This document shows, piece by piece, positions 39,001 through 48,000 of a DNA stretch of 64,000 nucleotides. The notes below the pieces were generated by a model. That model had not been told where the DNA came from and did no database searches. It was given only the letters and a program-made list of their open reading frames with translations. The stretch comes from Nematostella vectensis. Taxonomy: Eukaryota > Cnidaria > Anthozoa > Actiniaria > Edwardsiidae. The stretch lies in NCBI RefSeq assembly GCF_932526225.1, contig NC_064040.1, positions 17,641,494-17,705,493 of the forward strand, in the 5' to 3' direction. The position numbers and the translations under genes were made by a program. Within the stretch, counting starts at the first letter, position 1; each line of letters begins with the position of its first letter.

Positions 39001-42000
39001 ACTGTGAACAAATAGCGAAAGAGTGATCACCATAACTTACATGTAAATAGTGTCGGTAACTTCCAGACATGACAATTGTGGCAACAAACCATGTCATACC
39101 TCTTACATAAGTGGTACAAATCCTGGAATAGCACATCAAACAACAAGGTTATTGGTTGTTCATCCACCATCACCTGAAGATTAATGGGCATTATCTATTA
39201 GCAACAGCGTATAAATCTAAAAGAATGTTATTAAGGCAGAGCGCTCAGTCATCACGTGCTATTTATTTATTCAATTTTCACCAGTTATACTGTAGCGGAA
39301 GATACAACAGATCTAGGCTCCAAATCAAGCACCCCATTGAAAAATGGGGTAGGTAATCAATGTTAGCACTGTCACTGGGGGTGGTCACTGCCAAAGGGTT
39401 TATTGCGTCCCAACGTCCCGGTTCTGGTTAGTGTAGTGCAGCTTAAAGAGAAGGGACCTCCGGTTTAGTGTCCTTACCCGAGAAGACTGAAAACACGGGA
39501 GAATAACTTCAACTCACTTGTGACACAAATTCGAATCAAGGCAGGACCCCGGAAAAATGCCCAGTTTCAGCCAGGATTCGAACCTGGGCCACAGCGGTGA
39601 GTGCTTCCACGTGCTTCCACCCGTGCTATTACTGACCAATCAGAATTTTACGTTCATATCTGAACGTGAATACTCAAACAGTACAAAGATCATTGCAGGC
39701 TCTCCTTTTCTCTATTTGCCACAATCTCCCAATTTCTGGCCGAGCGCTACGTCCGACAGAACAGCTTTTACCGCAACTTTTCTGTGACACTTTGCTACAT
39801 AAGATTTCATTTTTAGTTTGTTGAAATGCGATTTTTTCTGATAATTTGTCAGTTTTGAATAATATGCTAAGCATGAAAAGAGTATATTTTCCCCAAAACA
39901 AATGGGGAACCCAGCCACAAAGCAAAGCGATCCGAGATTCACAAATCATGTTTTGTATTGATCATTTATCGTATTATTGATGTATTCATACCTTCTCTAT
40001 TAAATTGTTCACAGGTAGCATAGTCAGAAGGCCATGACATAGACACAGATGTGAAAAGCCATCAGGTCTTCTCACTAGACCTGACAGAAAGTCTGCAGTG
40101 CCATCCGAACTGTTTCCATTGCACTTGTTTCCATGGCAATGATCAAGGAAAAACAGCTGGATTATCTATCGAAAATGATTAAAGAAACAGAATAGAATGG
40201 CCTGTGCCTTCAGTTTGGCTTTATGTACAATGTGCTACACGAAGTCAGTACTCATATCAGTATACTTACAGACAACACAAGTTTGTCAGACCCTAAGATG
40301 ACACCGAGAACCAGGCAGATGGCCATAACAGTATACTTACAGACAACACAAGTTTGTCAGACCCTAAGATGACACTGAGAACCAGGCAGATGGCCATAAC
40401 AGTATACTTACAGACAACACAAGTTTGTCAGACCCTAAAATGAGACTGAGAACCAGGCAGATGGCCATAACAGTATACTTACAGACAACACAAGTTTGTT
40501 AGACCCTAAGATGACACTGAGGACCAGGCAGATGGCCATAACAGTATACTTACAGACAACACAAGTTTTTTAGACCCTAAGATGACACTGAGGATCAGGC
40601 AGATGGCCATTACAGTATACTTACAGACAACACAAGTTTGTCAAACCCTAAGATGACACTGAGGACCAGGCAGATGGCCATAACAGTATACTTACAGACA
40701 ACACAAGCTTGTCAGACCCTAAGATGACACTGAGGACCAGGCAGATGGCCATAACAGTATACTTACAGACAACACAAGTTTGTCAGACCCTAAAATGAGA
40801 CTGAGAACCAGGCAGATGGCCATAACAGTATACTTACAGACAACACAAGTTTGTCAGACCCTAAGATGACACTGAGAACCAGGCAGATGGCCATAACAGT
40901 ATACTTACAGACAACACAAGTTTGTCAGACCCTAAGATGACACTGAGAACCAGGCAGATGGCCATAACAGCATACTTACAGACAACACAAGCTTGTCAGA
41001 CCCTAAGATGACACTGAGAACCAGGCAGATGGCCATAACAGTATACTTACAGACAACACAAGTTTGTCAGACCCTAAGATGACACTGAGAACCAGGCAGA
41101 TGACCATAACAGCATACTTACAGACAACACAAGCTTGTCAGACCCTAAGATGACACTGAGAACCAGGCAGATGGCCATCCCGCTTGCGGTCTGACAGTCT
41201 GGTATAAAGTCTGCAAAGAAACAAAAAAAATAAAAATAGAAAAACTAGTTGTTTTCTTTTCTCCTTTTAAAAAAACCTTGATATGCCCCTGCTATAAGTC
41301 TTACCATTATTAAGAATGCAGATAAGTTCTGTTAGAATACACTTGAGATCTCCTATACACTCTTCATCTATCCGTGGACTGGTTGCTGCCTCTGTTTGGC
41401 CAGCTTCTGCCTTGCAGTTCTGTATGACTGCAATGATAGTTTTCGTTGTCACAAGACAGTCCATCATCCTGGTTGTCTGCTCTGTCGGTACATCGGTAAA
41501 GCTACATAATAATGAGAGCACTTAATAAATGGATAAAAAGTGATTAAAAAATTATTTTTCATGAGGGTTGGAAATGTAAATTACAGTATCTTACCTTGAT
41601 TTTGCCACAAAACATTGAAGACAGCAGGAAAGAAACTGCAAAACTGATGTATATCAGAGAAAGAGTCCATTTTGGTATCATATTAAACAAACAAAAAACA
41701 GCATTAAATCCTGTACTCAAAACTACAGGATGTCGCAAAAGTTCGTGCCCCTTTTGAAAATATCATTATTTCCAGCCTGCACGTGTACTCAAGCTGGAAA
41801 ACCAAATAAATCTCCAGCGGTACTTATTTTCTACCATAATTGGTAGCAATAAATAGGGGGATATGAAAAGTTTTCCTTTTCCCACCAAAATGTTGCGCCA
41901 TTTTTTTAGCACGAAGATATCAAATATCCTCCTCCATTTTAATGCTTTTTTCTCAACGAAAACTACTTAGAAATAGAAATGAATCCTCTACAAGCTTAAA

Positions 42001-45000
42001 AAAAGCTCTAATATAAGAGGTCAATCAGCTATTCTAAGATCAATTAGGTTTTCGGTAAAAGAAATTGCGAAAATTCTTGAAAAGTCGGAAAGATGGGTAA
42101 AGAAATGGTCCCGGGAAACTGACTTCAATGACAAAAGACGAACGGGAAGGCCATCTATTTTATCTGATTCCGCAAAGAAAATGATCGAAAATGCCAAATA
42201 CAAAAGAGGTAACTCATTGAGAAAAATTTCCAAAGATTTCAAACGTAAAAAAATGAAGACTGGGATAACGTTCTCTTCTCTGACGAATGTCCCAAGTATC
42301 TATTTAACCTTCCAAATCCGAAGAATGATGTAGTATGGGGAAGCCAGGAAAGCCAAGTTCCTCCTGCGTACCAGGTGTAAAAGAGCTCGAGGTGGATGAT
42401 ATGGGGCGGAGTGACTAGTCGGGGGTTAACAAATCTTCACTTCGTTCCACAAAACCAAACGTTGACTTCAAAGTACTATGATATTGGAGAAGGAAGTAAA
42501 GCCTTTGTTATCGAGACGATCAACAACAGGAAAACCTTCAAAAAGGAAGCTTTTTGTTAGAAATGAAAAATATGATCTTCGTACAAGATGGCGCTCCAGC
42601 GCATACAGCAAGACCCAAGACTGGTGCAGCAAAAACTTGCCGGGATTCATAAAAAAAGGCTGGCCACCAAATTCCCTTGTCTCACTCTATACCCAAGCGC
42701 ATAAGAAACGTCATAAAATGCAAAGGCGGACACTCTGGATAGTGATATTTGGATATGTAAATCTTGACTAATAAATCTATAATTTGAGTTAATTTGCTTT
42801 GGTCATAGTTACTCAAAATCCTTTTTATGAGCTCTTGAAAAAGGGGCACGAACTTTTGAGACACCCTGTAGAAGCAATACAAAGTGCATATATATATATA
42901 TATATTCTATTGATTCTTTGCTTGTGCGCGTCAACAGCTTTTTGTATATATTCGTGTATTGTAACGGTTGATCTTCATCCGCCCTGATGAAGACTTCTGA
43001 ATGAAATTAAAATATAGGTGCTAATATAACCTGGTTGCCTCTTCATTGAGTTTATATGTATTTTTTTTTACTGAATAATTTTTTTAGACTAGGAGATACT
43101 TGGGATAGTTGTATATAATTGCTGTATAAATTTAATTATGGATCAACCACAAGAACGGTATTTCTTCAAACTGTTGAATCTACACAAGAAAAGACTACGC
43201 TACGAACGTCATCATGAGTTCCCACTCTCATGTCGGGATAAAGATGTGGTTCCTAAAGGATTGCAGCTTAAAAAGAAAGCAAATATCGTCGCTGTTACAC
43301 AAGATTTCGAGGATCAATGGGATGAGATATTGTTAAATGCATCAAGAGAAATGAGAGAGATACTCATCATAGAAATGGAGAAGAATACAGAAATTTTCAA
43401 AGGACAGATACGAACCTTAGAAAATCTTATTTTGGAATCATCGGGGCAAGATACATTGGATATGCTTTAAAAGTCAATGAAATCGGCGAGAGAGTTTATT
43501 CTGGGCTTAAGTTGACTAGTCTGTGCCGTAAATTAGACGTAGTTGGTCACATAGATCCAGTTCAGCACCAGGTTATTTGATATGGAACACCTTCGGATGC
43601 GCAGATTAATAATTTTGTTGCTGAGATGCGTGGAAGGGTTACGGAAATTCGACGGAGGGAAGCACAATGTATCGTGGAGGATCTGGAACCTGAGGAGCGC
43701 TTTTGTGGAGTTAACCCACTTCCTGTCGATTCGCCCGTGCTCTGCTAGTTGATTTGACAGGTATTGATACCTTGATTAACCACAAAAGTAGAATAACAAC
43801 ACACAAGAAAGGCTCTGATAAGTATAAAGATACGGATGACCTTATCTACAAACATTTTGCCAGGAAGACCATAATGGAGTAGAAGACCTAGAGGTTATTC
43901 TAATAGATAAGTGTTTAGATGAGCGAAGCCTCAGGGCTAAGGAGGGCCAATGGGCCTATAAGGTACAGACATTGGCTCCAAGAGACTTAATCTTAATGAT
44001 TTTTTTCTATTCACAGAATCGGGGAGCATGTGTCCGGCACTAGTTTAGGATTTTGTATTTTTTATATTGATGAGCGCGTGCCTTAGAATAGTGTGTGCTA
44101 CCTACTTTGAACTTCTTAATTCTTCTTATTATTATTTATATATCTTGTAGAGTGCGTGCAATTTGATTCTTTGCTTGTGCGAGTCAACAGTTTTTGTATA
44201 TATTCGTGTATTGTAACGGTTGATATATATACATATATATGTTCCTATGACTTACCTTTTTCCTCTCTCAAAAGTTTGAGTTTTGTAGATTCCAGGCCCC
44301 TAAATGCCCCCCCCCCCTTATAAAAGAGAATTGCAGGAAATGATCAAGTATTAACATAGTTATACATACCTTTTCTTCCATTATTTTTAATAACCTCCTC
44401 GCCTGTGGATTAACAAGACTGTTCTGTATCTTTCAAATAGATAAAAGTTATAGATGGTATGTGCGTAAATTAAGAATATTAAGGCACTATAAGTTGATTA
44501 CTAGTAAGGTATAAGGTAGGTAACATACCCAGTTTGAAGTTCTCCATCAGTGATGAAATAGTGTCGACCATTCCTCTCATAACCACTGGTGTTACACAAT
44601 AACCCTAAAAATAAATGTGCGCACGAGTCAATGTGTGCCAATCGTACTAAATTGGGAATCCTCTTCTCTTGATAACCTCTAAACCTCTATGTTCCCTATT
44701 GTACAAGTCAGAAGCTTTTCATATAATAAGATGTGATAAAGACAAAATAATTAGTGAAAATTTTTATTTAAAAACCTAATTAATCATCCCCCATGGGGTC
44801 CCTTACAAGTGATACATCTCTATCCCCCGTAACACATTCTGCCTTGAGCCACACTCAACCCCCCTCCATACACACATTCTGCCTTGAGCCACACCCCCCC
44901 CTCCATACACACATTCTGCCTTGAGCCACACCCCCTCCATACATTAATCTGCCTTGAGCCACACTCACCCCCCCTCCATACACACATTCTGCCTTGAGCC

Positions 45001-48000
45001 ACACTCACCCCCCCTCCATACACACATTCTGCCTTGAGCCACACTCACCCCCCCTCCATACACACATTCTGCCTTGAGCCACACTCACCCCCCTCCATAC
45101 ACACATTCTGCATTGAGCCACACTCACCCCCCCTCCATACACACATTCTGCCTTGAGCCACACTCACCCCCCCTCCATACACACATTCTGCCTTGAGCCA
45201 CACTCACCCCCCCTCCATACACACATTCTGCCTTGAGCCACACTCACCCCCCTCCATACACACATTCTGCATTGAGCCACACTCACCCCCCCTCCATACA
45301 CACATTCTGCCTTGAGCCACACTATCCCCCACCATACACACATTCTGCCTTGCGCCACACCCCCCTCCATACACACATTCTGCCTTGAGCCACACCCCCC
45401 TCCATACACACATTCTGCATTGAGCCACACCCCCCATCCATACACACATTCTGCCTTGAACCACACACCCCCCTCCATACACACATTATGTCAAGAGCCA
45501 CATCCCCCCTCCATACCCCTCTATACACACATTCTGCCTTGAGCCACACTCCCCCCCCCCTCTATACACACATTCTGCCGTAAGCCACACCCCCCTCCAT
45601 ACACACATTTTGCCTTGAGCCACACACCCCTCTATACACAAATTTTGCCTTGAGTCACACACCCCTCCATACACACATTTTGCCTTGAGCCACACACCCC
45701 CCCCCTTTCTATACACACATTCTGCCGTAAGCCACACCCCCCTCCATACACACATTTTGCCTTGAGCCACACACCCCTCTATACACACATTTTGCCTTGA
45801 GCCACACACCCCTCTATACACACATTTTGCCTTGAGTCACACACCCCTCTATACACACATTTTGCCTTGAGTCACACACCCCTCTATACACACATTTTGC
45901 CTTGAGCCACACACCCCTCTATACACACATTCTGCCTTGAGGTACACTCCCACAACCCCGCTTTCCCCTGTACTCACAGTATTCATTTGTTCAATGTTTC
46001 CTGCTTTATGTATAACTGATTGGCCAAGCTTCTCACAAGCCAACTTCCTTAAGGAATCTGATAAACCATCCAATGTACTAAAAAAAGTAATTATATCAGA
46101 CAAAAAAAAAACAACAATCCATAATAATTGTTATAAAAGTTATTGGGAAATAGAAAAACATGGCAAACTGCAACATTTGCTGCATTTTCTTACCTTGCAA
46201 GAGCATGCCTTGCTGGGTTCTTGGCATCACACTGAGTAAATATTTCACTTAAAATTTGAAGACACACTGAGACAGCAGGATCACATTCACAGTATTCCTT
46301 GGACTGTAAGGCTTTGCCAACCTTTCCAAACAAGCATATAATAAGTTGAAAAACAAAGCCAGGGCATATCTACTACCCTAATGTGCCAGGGCATTTTCAT
46401 AGGGGGGAGGGGTACAACCATATCCAAAAGGTGACAATGACTGTCATGCTGAAACTTGCGGTCTGAGTACTGTACCCAAGAGAATGCCTACCGTACATCT
46501 ATAGATATTGGGTTGTTAAAATTGTACCAGATTAGTTATTATATGCTCCTTTTTTTTCGCTTTCTTACAGTCACTCCTACCCTTTTAAATCTTAAGTAGT
46601 GCCCCAGGGGATACAGTATCTTGGGTGTAATGATTGCAGATTTCATACTAAGAAATACAATATTCCTTGAGTGACTTTCATAGCATCTTGAAAACCAAGG
46701 TGTTTGTTTGGGAGAATTCAACAACAGATCAGTGGAGGAGGAGACTGAGCACAAGATGCTTTGGCTTCAAATTCTAAACAGCATATATACTTCATTATTT
46801 GTTGTTTCTTCTATTTGTGCTGTATAGTTTTTTTTTTTTACTGGAGCATTCCCCCTCCCCCCCCCAAAAAAAAAAAAGATATTTTTACTGGGTACCTGTG
46901 GTAGCCGAGTGATTTTGTGGAAAACCATAGTGATCTTACTGGGGCCTTTTCCTACACAAAGTATCTACCTGATCTCCATGCCAATAACATCATTGCAATT
47001 CACTAAGAGGGCAAGCTGTGGTAGTTGCCATCTTGGAATTTACATTTTCACATCTAAAATTTATTTATTTGTGCAGAATAATTGCCAAGTTGGTGATTTT
47101 ATTACTGCTAATTTTCCAATAGCTTTACTTTCTATCAATTTCTTGTGGAACTTGTGCTCAACTTGCCATATCTCGCTGTGCTACACATATGCGATGTGTA
47201 GCACAGCACATTCAGAGTATCTGTACTATCTCATTTACTTTATACCATGTATATTTGAAGTAGAATAAAAGATCACATAAAAAATAAAATTACCAGACCC
47301 TAGAAAGTACGATACCCATCATCTAACCCTAACAAGTATACCACCCATCATCCAACCCTAGTAAGTATACCACCTATCACCCAACCCTAGTAAGTATACC
47401 ACCCATCACCCAACCCTAGTTAGTATACCACCCATCACCCAACCCTAGTAAGTATAGCACCAATCACCCAACCGTAGTAAGTATAGCACCCATCACACAA
47501 CCCTAGTAAGTATACCACCCATCACCCAACCCTAGTAAGTATACCACCAATCACCCAACCCTAGTAAGTATACCACCCATCACCCAACACTAGTAAGTAT
47601 ACCACCCATCACCCAACCTTAGTAAGTATACCACCCATCACCCACCCTAGTAAGTATACCACCCATCACCCAACCCTAGTAAGTATACCACCCATCACCA
47701 AACCCTAGTAAGTATACCACCCATCACCCACCCTAGTAAGTATAGCACCCATCACCCAACCCTAGTAAGTATAGCACCCATCACCCAACCCTAGTAAGTA
47801 TACCATCCGCCAGCCAACCTTAGTAAGTATAGCACCCATCACCCAACCCTAGTAAGTATAGCACCCATCACCCAACCCTAGTGAGTATACCACCCATTAC
47901 CCAACCCTAGTAAGTATACCATCCACCACCCAACCCTAGTAAGTATAGCACCCATCACCCGACCCTAGTAAGTATAGCACCAATCACCCAACCCTAGTGA

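Noticed and set aside
39570-39590. tRNA gene
   Set aside because: Only a B box and T-arm-like sequence are present; no acceptor stem or anticodon arm. It fits a SINE head.
44820-45821. Cysteine-rich repeat ORFs (VWLKAECVYGG)
   Set aside because: Translations of the 40-bp array in several frames; frame breaks occur with unit-length changes and there is no signal peptide or conserved flank.
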